A stretch of 64,000 nt of DNA from Polytrichum commune (taxonomy: Eukaryota > Streptophyta > Polytrichopsida > Polytrichales > Polytrichaceae), in NCBI GenBank assembly GCA_950295325.1, contig OX485807.1:7715001-7779000 (forward strand), read 5' to 3'. A program made the translations under genes and the position numbers. This document shows positions 32,866 to 41,780 of the stretch, piece after piece (the first letter of the stretch is position 1; the number at the start of each line of letters is the position of its first letter). The notes under the pieces were generated by a model. That model did not search any database, was not told the DNA's origin, and was given only the letters and a program-made list of their open reading frames with translations.

Positions 32866-33546
32866 AATCAGCTACGGACAAGATATATCACATAGATATA
32901 CGGCCATTTTCGTGCTTGCACTGATCATGTAAACGTAGAGAACATTACATAGCCCTGGCCTGGCCTACAAGGATGATGATCTCTTGATAATCTGCCCCCT
33001 GATACTCGCAAATGCAAATGTGAATAATAAAGATGTGGTGCAAATTAATGGAACTCATCAACGCTTCCATCCTGTCAAGATTATGCAACTGATCATTACT
33101 TATACGCTGGTGTGTTACCATCTGGCCTTCCACCATGTTCTGTCATGTTGGGGGTTCTGATAATTCACAGTGCTCATGTCCTCACCAGGTTTGATTGATT
33201 GATTGAAGTATTAGATGAATGGGTGACCTTCAAATTAATGTAGCTGCAGGGAAGATCTTGACACCAGTCTGGCTCGTTTCCTGTAACAGTTTCAAGCATT
33301 CTATTGTACCGAGTTTTTCCTCCAGGATCAGGAATTGGAAGTTGCTACTGTGTTTAACAGTCGGCAGAGTCAGATTCTTACAACCGAAACCAGATACCTG
33401 TTGGGCATCTTCGATGTAATTTGAAACTATCTGAATGAATCTCTGCTGTTCGTGATACCACATACAATATGGAATACCGTGTCGGACTGAGCCCTACTAT
33501 ATAATAACCGAGATTGAAGTAGCGAAAGAGTGCTGTGAAGTTTTTG
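32866..33546. other. Harbinger interior, no gene recognised
   Basis: No convincing coding region on either strand. Short open frames only. Confidence 0.35.
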
Positions 33547-33740
33547 GGCATAGTCGGTCAAGATCCTAGTGATTCTAAATCCAACCGGTTACATGTTGAC
33601 ATCTTCCGGGTTTGCTCTATTCATTTGAAGTAACTTCTGTAGATTTCTCTAAAATGATCTGTAGTTCTCCTGAAGTCTCGAACTTCAACCTTCCCAAATT
33701 CAACAGGTTCATCTGTAACTAGCTGTCAATTCTCCCCAGA
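33547..33740 (+). repeat. Unclassified ~200-bp dispersed repeat, copy 2
   Basis: Same ordered blocks as 17523-17731: TTTTTGGGCATAG, AAGATCCTAGTG, TCCAACCGGTTACATG, GACATCTTCCGG, then AGGTTCATCTGTAAC and TTCTCCCC. It lies in the Harbinger element just before the Copia. Confidence 0.6.
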
Positions 33741-33992
33741 CAATGTTGCGAAACCGTAACTTGTAACACATTCAAATCAACACAATTCAAGCTGCCATAA
33801 TTAACACATTGAAGCCGCCTGCCTGCAGCACATGGCAGAAAAGAAAATGTTTCGCGTGCTCTGACAGATCCGATGAATGTGTGACCATATATAGAGTAAT
33901 GCAAATCGCTGCCATTACATGGCCAGAGCTACACCGATTATGGAATTGAGTGTCACGTCCGCTATTTGAGAAGGGCCTCAACTCGACGCAAT

Positions 33993-34294
33993 TGTTGAAG
34001 GCAATAAGAATTCAACACTGTTTACAGCAGCAGAACTACATTTACACAGCACTTCTACAATCACTCAAGACTAACAGGAATTCTTTATTTACTGAAAAGA
34101 AGTTACATACAGACTGCAACTGTTCAGACTCACTACACTCAGGCTAGCAACAAGTATATTCGCACACACGGCAAGGGTGGAGGTGTGCCTTTTATTCTGT
34201 GGATAAGAAGCTTCTACAACTAATCAACTAACCTGTTCAACTAAACAACTGACTAATCAGTAACTAATCAATGCGAAACGAACTACTTCCAACA
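33993..34294 (-). repeat. 3' LTR of the young Copia
   Basis: 302 bp, identical to the LTR at 39314-39615. On the minus strand contains an AATAAAAGGC promoter-like element and an AGTAAATAAAG polyadenylation-like element. Confidence 0.95.
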
Positions 34295-34304
34295 CTCCCA
34301 CTTC
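34295..34304 (-). other. Polypurine tract of the young Copia
   Basis: GAAGTGGGAG on the minus strand, directly next to the 3' LTR, the standard plus-strand primer of Copia elements. A second GAAGTGGGAG copy lies about 30 bp upstream, at 34331-34340. Confidence 0.8.
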
Positions 34305-34338
34305 GTTGAGCATTGAAATATTGAACTATGCTCCCACT

Positions 34339-37300
34339 TCAATGCTCAATGGAGCAAATGCCAAGTTGATGTCGAAGTCTTTGAAAAGTGTCTTTCGGTA
34401 GAGCCTTTGTGAAGATGTCGGCAAGCTGGTCATGAGAAGGAACAAAAGTAGGAAGGAGAATGTTGGCAAGAAATGCTTCTCGAATGACATGATACTGTAC
34501 ATCTATATGCTTGGTTCGACGATGAAATTCGGGGTTCTTTATAAGTCTTAGAGCACTTTGATTGTCTGTAAAGAGAGGAGTGGGAGAATCAAGATGTTTG
34601 CCAAGACTGGTGAGTAACCGCCGATGCCAGATGATCTCCTTCGTGGTAGAAGAAGCGGCTAAGTATTCTGCCTCTGTGGTACTACTGGCGCAGCTAGTTT
34701 GTTTCCGAGAGGCCCAGAAGACGGGTCCGTGGTTGACGAATAAGACAAATCCAGAGCGGGACCTCCTGTCATCTAAATCCATTGCATAATCAGCATCAGA
34801 ATAGGCAGAAAGAGAGAGTGGGTGGTGAGTGCCTGAAAAGGAGAGGCCAAGCTGGAGAGTACCGGCGAGATACTTCAAGATGCGACGTAGTGCATTGCAA
34901 TGAGCAAGGGAGGGATTCGTGGAATATTTTGCTGCCACACTCACTGCGTATGAGAGATCAGGCCTAGTACCGATACAGGCAAATTGGAGGCAACCCACAA
35001 TTGTTTGGTAAGGAAAGTGGGAAGTAGAGAGTGATTCAGGAGAAGAGAGTAGACTGAGCTGAGTATGCGGATCAGCAGGTACAGAAAGAGGAACAGCATC
35101 TATAAATCCAAATTTTCGAACTAGCTTTGTAAGATAATGGGTCTGGTCGAGGAAGATTTCGTGAGTCTCTCTGTGGCGAGTGATTCGTAAGCCAACGTAG
35201 CAGCCAGCAGGCCCACGAGTGTTCGTGAAAGCTTGATCCATGGAGTCCAAGATGTAGTCGATGTTAGTCCCTTTTGAAAAGCAGATAAGCCCATCATCCA
35301 CGTATATTAGGAGAATAATTGTTTGTCCTCCTTGAGAGGAGAAATAGGCACATGGATCTGCATCGCTGACAGTAAAGCCGAATTGGAGGAGAAAAGAATT
35401 GAATTTGTGGTTCCAATTTCGAGAAGCCTGTTTAAGGCCATACAAAGCTTTTCGAAGGAGACATACGTAATCTGGATGGTCAAGATCAACGAAACCTTCA
35501 GGTTGCTCCATATATAGGAGCTCAGCAATATCGCCGTTGAGGAAGGCGGTTTTGATATCAAATTGGACAATTTCAAGATCATCAGCTGCTGAAATGGCCA
35601 TAACAATTCGAACTGTTTCGAATTTTACCACAGGAGAAAAAGTTTCAGTATAGTCAATACCTGCCTTCTGAGTGTAGCCCTTAGCTACAAGGCGGGCTTT
35701 GAATTTATCAATATCTCCATTGGGGAGATATTTTGTCTTAAAGACCCATTTGCATTGAATGGCCTTTCGACCATCAGGTAATCTAATGAGCTCCCAGGTT
35801 TTATTTTCTTTGAGAGAATGAATCTCTTCAGTCATGGCCTTAACCCATTGGGCAGCATCAGGGCTATGCAAGGCATCCAAGTAGGAGAAAGGATCGTCGG
35901 GTGAAGAATCAGCAGAAACAGAATGAGTAGATTGTGTAGAAGGAGCGGAGAATTCGAGAGGAGAGGGATGTAGTATCGACTTATCAGGAATGGTATGACT
36001 GAAGTGAGCTTGAGTGATAGGTGGAGTAGAAGAGGATGAATCTGAAGTAGACTGTGCGATATCAGCAAGTGATCGTAAACGGACAGGTGTATCTGTATGA
36101 TAATTCGGATGAGCAGCAAGAGTTCGAGGCGTGAGAGGAGAGTTGTTGGGAACAAGTTCGGTAGAAGAATTAGAAGCAGGTTTTGATTGGACTGACATAT
36201 CAGGAGCAGGAGTGATAGAAGTACTGTTGGAGGAAATAGTTTCGGTAGGATCAGAGGGATGATGTGGAGAGAAGAGGTGAGAAGAAGAGGGATCATCAGC
36301 TGTAGAAGAAAGAGAGCTTGGTAGAGAAACAGGTGCAGGTGTGATATCAGCAGCAGAAAGAGAGGTGGACTGGTCCGCCGGATGTCGATAGAGAAGCTGT
36401 TCATGGAAAACCACATCGCGACGAATTAGAACCTGTGAAGTAATCGGATCCCATAATCGATACCCTTTAGTGTGATCACAGTACCCTAAGAGATAGCAGA
36501 GGTGGCTCTTTGGGTCCAATTTTGTGCGCAGATTCTTGTTGATATAAGCATAAGCATGACACCCGAAAATTCGAAGGTGTTCGAGAGAGGGTTTGAAGCC
36601 AAACCACAGAGTGAAGGGGGTGTTACCCGGTATCAAGCGAGAACCGGTGCGGTTTAAAATGTATACGACAGTGTGACATGCCTCAGCCCAGAAAGTCAAT
36701 GGGAAGCCGCTGGTATGAAGAAGAGAGCGAACGCCCTCCATTATAGTTCGATTGTCCCGCTCGCAGAAGCCATTCTGCTCCGGTGAGTAGGGGGCCGTAA
36801 TCTCATGGCATATACCTTGTTGTGAAAGGTATTCCTGAAATTTCTTACTCGTAAACTCCCCTCCTCCGTCAGTACGAAAAATCTGAAGGTGATTCCCTGT
36901 TTCGCGGAAAATGTTACTACAGACAGTTTGAAAACATCGAAGAGTATCAGATTTTTCGGCAATACAGAAGATGTATCTGTAGCCAGAGAAGTCATCCTTG
37001 AATAGTAGGTAGTAGAGTGCTCCTCCTAAAGAGATGTGTGCCATAGGGCCACAAATGTCTGCATGCAACAGGTAGCCAGGAGTGGAAGCTGGTGTGCAAT
37101 CTTCCTGTGTAGGAAAACTATGGCGGTGACTCTTGCCAAGAACGCATCCAGGACAGAATTCAGGGACATTCTTGTTTTGTAAAATCATCCCAGTGACTGA
37201 TTCTGTACGATCCATATCAAGAATGGTTGGAAAATTGACATGACAGAGACGTTGATGCCAGATTGCTAGACTTCGTGTACCGTCTGTTTTCGTACTGGTA

Positions 37301-37500
37301 CCAAAAGATGTAATCACATTTGCATGAGAAGGAGAGAGGAGAGCTCTAATGTGCAATTTATAGAGCATTCCCTCCAAGGAGCCTTCCATGACAACCACTC
37401 CGTCTGCTAGCATTTGGCAGCCGTTCTTGTTGTAGAGTGTGTCGACATTCTTGCAGGCGGCTGGAGACAGAGAAAAGATTCCGTTGGAGAGTCGGAACAT
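34339..37500 (-). CDS. Copia pol polyprotein: integrase, RT, RNase H
   Basis: 1053-codon open frame. The pre-integrase zinc finger has His in HQRLCHVNF and Cys in CPGCVLGKSH. Integrase: LLHADICGPM, FRTDGGGEFTSKKFQEYLSQ, PEQNGFCERDNRTIMEG (D, D, E). The Ser/Thr-rich linker is about 190 residues. RT: KCKWVFKTKYLPNGDIDKFK, ARLVAKGYTQ, FDIKTAFLNGD, YMEQPEGF, LYGLKQASRNW and the catalytic LLIYVDDGLI. RNase H: YSDADYAMDLDDRRSRSG, TEAEYLAA, FTDNQSALRL, then KHIDVQYHVIREAF and ADIFTKALP. All catalytic residues are in place and there are no internal stops. It overlaps the gag-protease frame by about 140 bp in a +1 frame, so it needs a frameshift to be made as a gag-pol fusion; the residues before about AACKNVDTLYN are probably out-of-frame extension. 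Confidence 0.95.
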   Translation of the reverse strand: MFRLSNGIFSLSPAACKNVDTLYNKNGCQMLADGVVVMEGSLEGMLYKLHIRALLSPSHANVITSFGTSTKTDGTRSLAIWHQRLCHVNFPTILDMDRTESVTGMILQNKNVPEFCPGCVLGKSHRHSFPTQEDCTPASTPGYLLHADICGPMAHISLGGALYYLLFKDDFSGYRYIFCIAEKSDTLRCFQTVCSNIFRETGNHLQIFRTDGGGEFTSKKFQEYLSQQGICHEITAPYSPEQNGFCERDNRTIMEGVRSLLHTSGFPLTFWAEACHTVVYILNRTGSRLIPGNTPFTLWFGFKPSLEHLRIFGCHAYAYINKNLRTKLDPKSHLCYLLGYCDHTKGYRLWDPITSQVLIRRDVVFHEQLLYRHPADQSTSLSAADITPAPVSLPSSLSSTADDPSSSHLFSPHHPSDPTETISSNSTSITPAPDMSVQSKPASNSSTELVPNNSPLTPRTLAAHPNYHTDTPVRLRSLADIAQSTSDSSSSTPPITQAHFSHTIPDKSILHPSPLEFSAPSTQSTHSVSADSSPDDPFSYLDALHSPDAAQWVKAMTEEIHSLKENKTWELIRLPDGRKAIQCKWVFKTKYLPNGDIDKFKARLVAKGYTQKAGIDYTETFSPVVKFETVRIVMAISAADDLEIVQFDIKTAFLNGDIAELLYMEQPEGFVDLDHPDYVCLLRKALYGLKQASRNWNHKFNSFLLQFGFTVSDADPCAYFSSQGGQTIILLIYVDDGLICFSKGTNIDYILDSMDQAFTNTRGPAGCYVGLRITRHRETHEIFLDQTHYLTKLVRKFGFIDAVPLSVPADPHTQLSLLSSPESLSTSHFPYQTIVGCLQFACIGTRPDLSYAVSVAAKYSTNPSLAHCNALRRILKYLAGTLQLGLSFSGTHHPLSLSAYSDADYAMDLDDRRSRSGFVLFVNHGPVFWASRKQTSCASSTTEAEYLAASSTTKEIIWHRRLLTSLGKHLDSPTPLFTDNQSALRLIKNPEFHRRTKHIDVQYHVIREAFLANILLPTFVPSHDQLADIFTKALPKDTFQRLRHQLGICSIEH

Positions 37501-38866
37501 ACAAAACGTTGGTGAGCAGACCCCGCTCCCACTGGTTTCGAATATTTACCTCAATGGGTATGTCCCCAATGCCTTCGACAAAAGTGGTGTGGCCTCCCAC
37601 TGCCTGGACTGGCCAGGTACCTGGAGGTACCGAAGTGAAATTGGTGAACCAAGTTCTTTGATCGGACATGTGGTGTGAAGAACCACTGTCCGCGAGCCAA
37701 TCAGTAGAATGGACTTCTTGATCAAGAAGCTGGGCCATATAGGCTCTAGGTGGTGTCATCATCAGTTGAGTGAGCCTTGCCGAAGATCTTGCATCCTGTG
37801 ATGAAGAGGAAGCGGCGGTGACAGATGCGGCATATGGCTCCGGTGAAGAATGAGTAGAACCATTTCTTGCGGCAGCAACAGGTTTTCTTGGTCGGGGGCA
37901 CTCTTTGTGCCAATGGCCAATTTCACCGCAGTTGCCACAGCGAGAGACTTGCTTGCGGGCGGCGATTTCTTGGGCACGTTGAAGACGTGGATCATGATGT
38001 TCATGTTGATGATGTTCATGCGGGGAGAAAGATCGAGGAGCGTGAGTGTGAGCACCGTCTGAGGCAAGTCCACTTGAGCTTCCAGGAGTAGGAAAAGGAG
38101 AGCGAAAACGCCCTGGGTTACCAGAAACCCGTGCACTGCGAGAATAGTATGCCGAGGTATGTGAATTCTCTGTCTGACGTCGTCGAATGGCTCGCTCCTC
38201 ATCGAGAAGCCATGTCTGTAAGTGTGTCAGAGTTTGTTGCTCGGGAGTAACTGTCTTCCACATAGTCTGGAAGGTATCATAGACAGCAGGCAGGTTACTC
38301 AACATCTTAGATATGACCATTTCATCCGAAAAAGGTTGAGTACCAAGTTCGGCAATCTGACTATTGAGCATTTCTAGATCTCCAATAAATGTAGCCATGT
38401 CTCCATTATCACCGAGCCGCATATTGTAATAGCTTTCTTGGAGCTGGTACAGGGTTTGCACAGCAGTGCGTTGATGGATGAGTGCAAGCTTATCCCAAAT
38501 TTCTTTGGAAGTTTTGCAGTTAACAATCTGATGCAAGATTGGTTTATCAACCAACTGAATAAGAATTGAAAAAGCTTGTTTATCCTTTTTCTTGAACTCA
38601 GAAATAGCAACCTGAACATCTTCCCTTTCTGCAGGCGATGGACTTTCATCAGGAGATGGAGTAAGTTCTGAGAAAAGAGTTCTTCCGAACTGGATTTCCG
38701 GAACAGGAGTGGATTGTGAAGGTGTCGGAACGGGCATCAATTCAGTGCCATCAACAACCCCTAGAAAGCTTCGGCCATCAAGGTAGGCCTGAGCTTGGAA
38801 TTTCCATAAGTTGTAATCCTTGCCATTATACTTCTGTAAATTTCCTAGTTCTTTGAGGTCGCTCAT
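37358..38866 (-). CDS. Copia gag and protease
   Basis: 502-codon open frame starting MSDLKELGNLQKYNGKDYNL. Gag region with the UBN2-type pattern (NLWKFQAQAYLDG, KTSKEIWDKLALIHQR, LQESYYNMRLGDNGDM, EMVISKMLSNLP), then a nucleocapsid zinc knuckle CGNCGEIGHWHKEC (CCHC). The protease active site is DWLADSGSSHHMSDQ, followed by VLYVPTLQRNLFSV. Shortly after this the frame runs out of Copia homology: the matching continuation (AACKNVDTLYNKNG) is in the +1 frame, and the last residues to the stop at 37358 are spurious. Made from the 5' LTR promoter. The 5' leader (38867-39299) is about 430 bp. Confidence 0.93.
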   Translation of the reverse strand: MSDLKELGNLQKYNGKDYNLWKFQAQAYLDGRSFLGVVDGTELMPVPTPSQSTPVPEIQFGRTLFSELTPSPDESPSPAEREDVQVAISEFKKKDKQAFSILIQLVDKPILHQIVNCKTSKEIWDKLALIHQRTAVQTLYQLQESYYNMRLGDNGDMATFIGDLEMLNSQIAELGTQPFSDEMVISKMLSNLPAVYDTFQTMWKTVTPEQQTLTHLQTWLLDEERAIRRRQTENSHTSAYYSRSARVSGNPGRFRSPFPTPGSSSGLASDGAHTHAPRSFSPHEHHQHEHHDPRLQRAQEIAARKQVSRCGNCGEIGHWHKECPRPRKPVAAARNGSTHSSPEPYAASVTAASSSSQDARSSARLTQLMMTPPRAYMAQLLDQEVHSTDWLADSGSSHHMSDQRTWFTNFTSVPPGTWPVQAVGGHTTFVEGIGDIPIEVNIRNQWERGLLTNVLYVPTLQRNLFSVSSRLQECRHTLQQERLPNASRRSGCHGRLLGGNAL

Positions 38867-39299
38867 AGTGAATGGAATTTTTGCAGGTGACGATTAAAGA
38901 AATGTCGGGACAGACAGAAAAGAAATGTCAAATATCAGGAAGAAAGAAAGATCAACAGAAGACGATTTGTTTAAGAATTACCATCTGAGTGGTGGCGTTC
39001 TTGTACGTCAATCATTGGAAAAATGACAGTAAAGAAAAATCAAGCTACAGAGATTAGTGATATATTTGTTTATATGAGAATGCTCTGATTCCACGAATTA
39101 AGTGTAAGCAGGAGAGAAGATGAATACAGTAGAATGACAAGATCTCTGTGAAATGGTGACGCAAAGAGTAAGAAAGAAATATGCAGGAGGTAGACGATTT
39201 AGCAGGAAGAAAGAAAATTACATGGCAGCAAGATTGCAGGTAAAAGAAAAGCAGTAGCGAAGCAGCATGCAATACTCAGAACAACTGGAAACGCCAGAC

Positions 39300-39313
39300 G
39301 TGGGCCCATAACC
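39300..39313 (-). promoter_or_regulatory. Primer-binding site matching the anticodon region of tRNA-iMet
   Basis: Directly next to the 5' LTR the minus strand reads GGTTATGGGCCCAC. Its reverse complement GTGGGCCCATAACC equals the anticodon stem-loop of plant initiator tRNA-Met (CAT anticodon inside), not the usual 3'-acceptor end (which would give TGGTATCAGAGC). This is the half-tRNA arrangement known from Drosophila copia, in which a 5' tRNA half primes minus-strand synthesis. The match is 14 nt. Confidence 0.85.
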
Positions 39314-39615
39314 TGTTGAAGGCAATAAGAATTCAACACTGTTTACAGCAGCAGAACTACATTTACACAGCACTTCTACAATCACTCAAGACTAACAGGA
39401 ATTCTTTATTTACTGAAAAGAAGTTACATACAGACTGCAACTGTTCAGACTCACTACACTCAGGCTAGCAACAAGTATATTCGCACACACGGCAAGGGTG
39501 GAGGTGTGCCTTTTATTCTGTGGATAAGAAGCTTCTACAACTAATCAACTAACCTGTTCAACTAAACAACTGACTAATCAGTAACTAATCAATGCGAAAC
39601 GAACTACTTCCAACA
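39314..39615 (-). repeat. 5' LTR of the young Copia
   Basis: 302 bp, identical to 33993-34294. Holds the promoter for the minus-strand transcript. Confidence 0.95.
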
Positions 39616-39620
39616 GCAAT

Positions 39621-40700
39621 ATGGTATTCTTCGTCACGAATAGTCTTCTGTGTGTGTAGTCTCCGAACTCGAAGTCCTAATTTCTTGGGTAGGTCGAGGT
39701 TAACTTCTGGATTTCCATACCTATGAAGCTTCGAGAGTTGTTCAGGCTGCGGCGAGATGGAGCTAAGCGAGGGTGATTTATCGGTTACCTGGGTCAAATT
39801 AATCCAAAGAAACTCCGGAGTACGGTTAACACAAAGAGCGATTGATGTCAGACATTGTTGAATTCGAAAATAACAGCAATTCTCTTGGAAGGTCGACTCA
39901 GAGCTCAGGGATGGTGATTGGGAAATGAAAGTGAGGACTTGTGGAATCCTGGACTTCACCAAATGCGATGGCATTGAGATTGATGAATTCAGTAATTTTG
40001 TTATATAAACACAATCTGAGTGGGGCAGATTTTGTTCAATCTGAGTTGAGGTTTAGGGTTAAGGGTTTAAACCTCGTGGCTTGTTCGGGGTTCGGTGGAC
40101 AACTCTACCATGAACGCAGCAAGAGCTTTCCTGTACAATTTGATGTTAAGAAAGCTCGAATTTCTATCAAGAGGAAGACATTCACTTCTTCACTGCCAGT
40201 TTCGGTTGGGGTTCACGTGACAGACAACGGAGATTCTTCAACAACAATAGGCCATGGGTTCGCAAAAAGAGATGGTGAATTTGACGGTGACAGTGCGAAC
40301 TGGTGGATGCGCTGCATGAGTGCGTGGAGATGGACGCAGCCGCATTTCATTTTCCCGGTCACAGGCGAGGGATTTGACGGTGACTGTGAAGTACCTGATC
40401 CCGCACTGCACCTCCGACATCGCAACCACCTGCCGATGATCGTTGAGTTGCCGTCCCGCGGCCTTGTCCACGCACTCCCCGGCTGCGCCCAACGCTTGCG
40501 GGATCTCCTCCGCGACCGAGCCCACGTCCCGTCATCTCCGCCTTACAGAACCGATCCTGATTCCCAAAAGTGGCACGATTCACTGAATTGCAAGTGGATG
40601 AGGCCCCGGAATGTGGGCGCAGCAAGAGCAACACTCACCCGCGAGGATAGTGAGTGGAGCCGGAAGTTTGAAGAGCCTTGGCAATCAAGGCCTCGGTGTT
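39621..40700. other. Harbinger right arm with unrecognised open frames
   Basis: Minus-strand frame 39974-39621 reads through a 117-codon stretch with LPKKLGLRVRRLHTQKTIRD. If the Copia is removed it ends two codons later (HIASS then stop), so the Copia may have landed at the end of a captured gene exon. The plus strand 39941-40717 is open for 258 codons (part of it Arg/Pro-rich), and an antisense run VAEEIPQALGAAGECVDKAA (40500-40440) looks helical. None matches a family I know. May be host sequence captured by the Harbinger. Confidence 0.3.
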
Positions 40701-40783
40701 GGGGAGGGGTGGGGTAGGTTTTACTCCAAGGCCGCGTTAAATGGCTTGCCAAGTCCCTTTAATGCGGCAAGGTGGAGATGCTC

Positions 40784-40866
40784 TTACAAATGAGGATTAT
40801 GTTTTGAAGGGTTGTTTTCCTTGAGGTATTTTTTGAAGTCCCAAAACCCATTTGAAGGGCATTGAA
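40784..40866 (+). repeat. hAT subterminal repeat Y, right copy
   Basis: Second copy of the 80-bp sequence at 28254-28337. Followed directly by the true hAT right end (to 40886). Confidence 0.8.
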
Positions 40867-40886
40867 GACCTCAATTTTGAGCACTG

Positions 40887-41780
40887 GGGCCAAGCATGCA
40901 AACATACCCTAAATAGCTCTCTAACCGAATGGCCACAAGAATATCTGGAGGGACTCGTGGGCCATCTGAACATTAACGTAAAATTGAAAAAACATATCCG
41001 ACCCTACAAATAGCATCAAACACCCAATTTACTTTAAAAGGGATCCAGGTGGACCTTGTAGTGACAGGATAGTGTGTAGGTCTACTTGTGCATTAAAGAT
41101 CTTTGTTTCCATTTCCTTCCTCATTATATTGACACATTTCTCCACAATTTGCACCAGGAAAACTCAGTAGATTTGCACATCAGAACAATAAATGGAATTC
41201 CCAGTCACAAAGGCTAAGTTGAACATAAGCCCCCCAGATGGTTTTATGTGCCAACACAATTTTCACAATTTCACAAAAAATTGTATATTTGGGGGGGGGG
41301 GGGAAGAAATCTTGCAGTAAACCTGGTCTCTTTCTACGGCTGCCACGTGTATGCCAAATACCCTAACTTCTTTGTTTAAGGTGCGCCTACCCTGACCCCT
41401 CCACGAAACTGTTGAAGCAACTAAACTACACAGATGAAGGTCCGAGGCGTAAGTTGAGCGAATTAAGTACAAATGTCTAGCAGCCGAGATAATGTACCAG
41501 TCACCTCAATTGGAGGCGACGCTAAGGCGCAGCAGGCCGGAAGAGCCCCAATCTGGGCGAGCATTTGCAGGTCACATACAGTGCCAAGTGGTACAAATCT
41601 CCCCAAACCAGCTCACTCGCTTGCTTGGCCATCTAAGTTTTGTCGATCAACATCCTTCTGGTTGTTTTCCCTATTGATGTTGACCATATAACCTTGTTGC
41701 CCATGTTGACCATATGATCACGTTCACTATGTGACGATAGGATGACCATATGATCATGTTGATGTGATGTGTCACGAAGG
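40887..41780. other. Intergenic and 3' flank of the methyltransferase gene
   Basis: Begins with the right TSD of the hAT (40887-40894). No other gene. A run of about 14 G lies near 41290-41303. Around 41670-41760 a short motif GACCATATGATCA recurs. The part next to 41781 would be the 3' UTR of the methyltransferase. Confidence 0.4.

Larger units (their letters stand above)
33993..39615 (-). mobile_element. Young Copia retrotransposon, nearly intact
   Basis: Complete element on the minus strand: LTRs at 39314-39615 (5') and 33993-34294 (3'), each 302 bp with TGTTG...CAACA ends and, by eye, identical in sequence; perfect 5-bp TSD GCAAT (33988-33992 and 39616-39620). Primer site, polypurine tract, gag and all pol domains are present in order. 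Identical LTRs mean insertion too recent for substitutions to accumulate. It is the innermost layer of the hAT/Harbinger nest. The only visible defect is one change of frame between protease and integrase near 37480. Confidence 0.96.
28338..40783 (+). mobile_element. PIF/Harbinger transposon with nested Copia
   Basis: Terminal inverted repeats GAGCATCTCCACC (28338) and GGTGGAGATGCTC (ending 40783), the classic plant PIF/Harbinger end. It carries both Harbinger genes: a DDE transposase (29626-30840, +) and a Myb/NAM-associated partner (31576-32865, -). The 3-bp flanks are TGA on the left and TTA on the right, so a clean TWA duplication is not seen. Length without the Copia is about 6.8 kb, longer than usual, so the 32866-33987 and 39621-40700 parts may include captured or unrelated sequence. 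Confidence 0.87.
25567..40886 (-). mobile_element. hAT transposon, 15.3 kb with nested elements
   Basis: Left end CAGTGCTCAAAATTGAAG (25567) and right end, in reverse complement, CAGTGCTCAAAATTGAGG (ending 40886). The flanks are an exact 8-bp TSD GGGCCAAG (25559-25566 and 40887-40894), diagnostic for hAT. Close to the left end, on the minus strand, is a hAT C-terminal dimerisation domain (25754-26173), which fits an autonomous ancestor. Most of its length is later insertions: a Harbinger element (28338-40783) holding a Copia (33993-39615). An internal extra copy of the terminal sequence lies at 27381-27419, so a second related hAT may have been nested and partly lost. Confidence 0.9.

Noticed and set aside
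35832-36416. 194-codon ORF rich in Leu/Ser inside the young Copia
   Set aside because: Alternative frame of the Ser/Pro-rich linker between integrase and RT.
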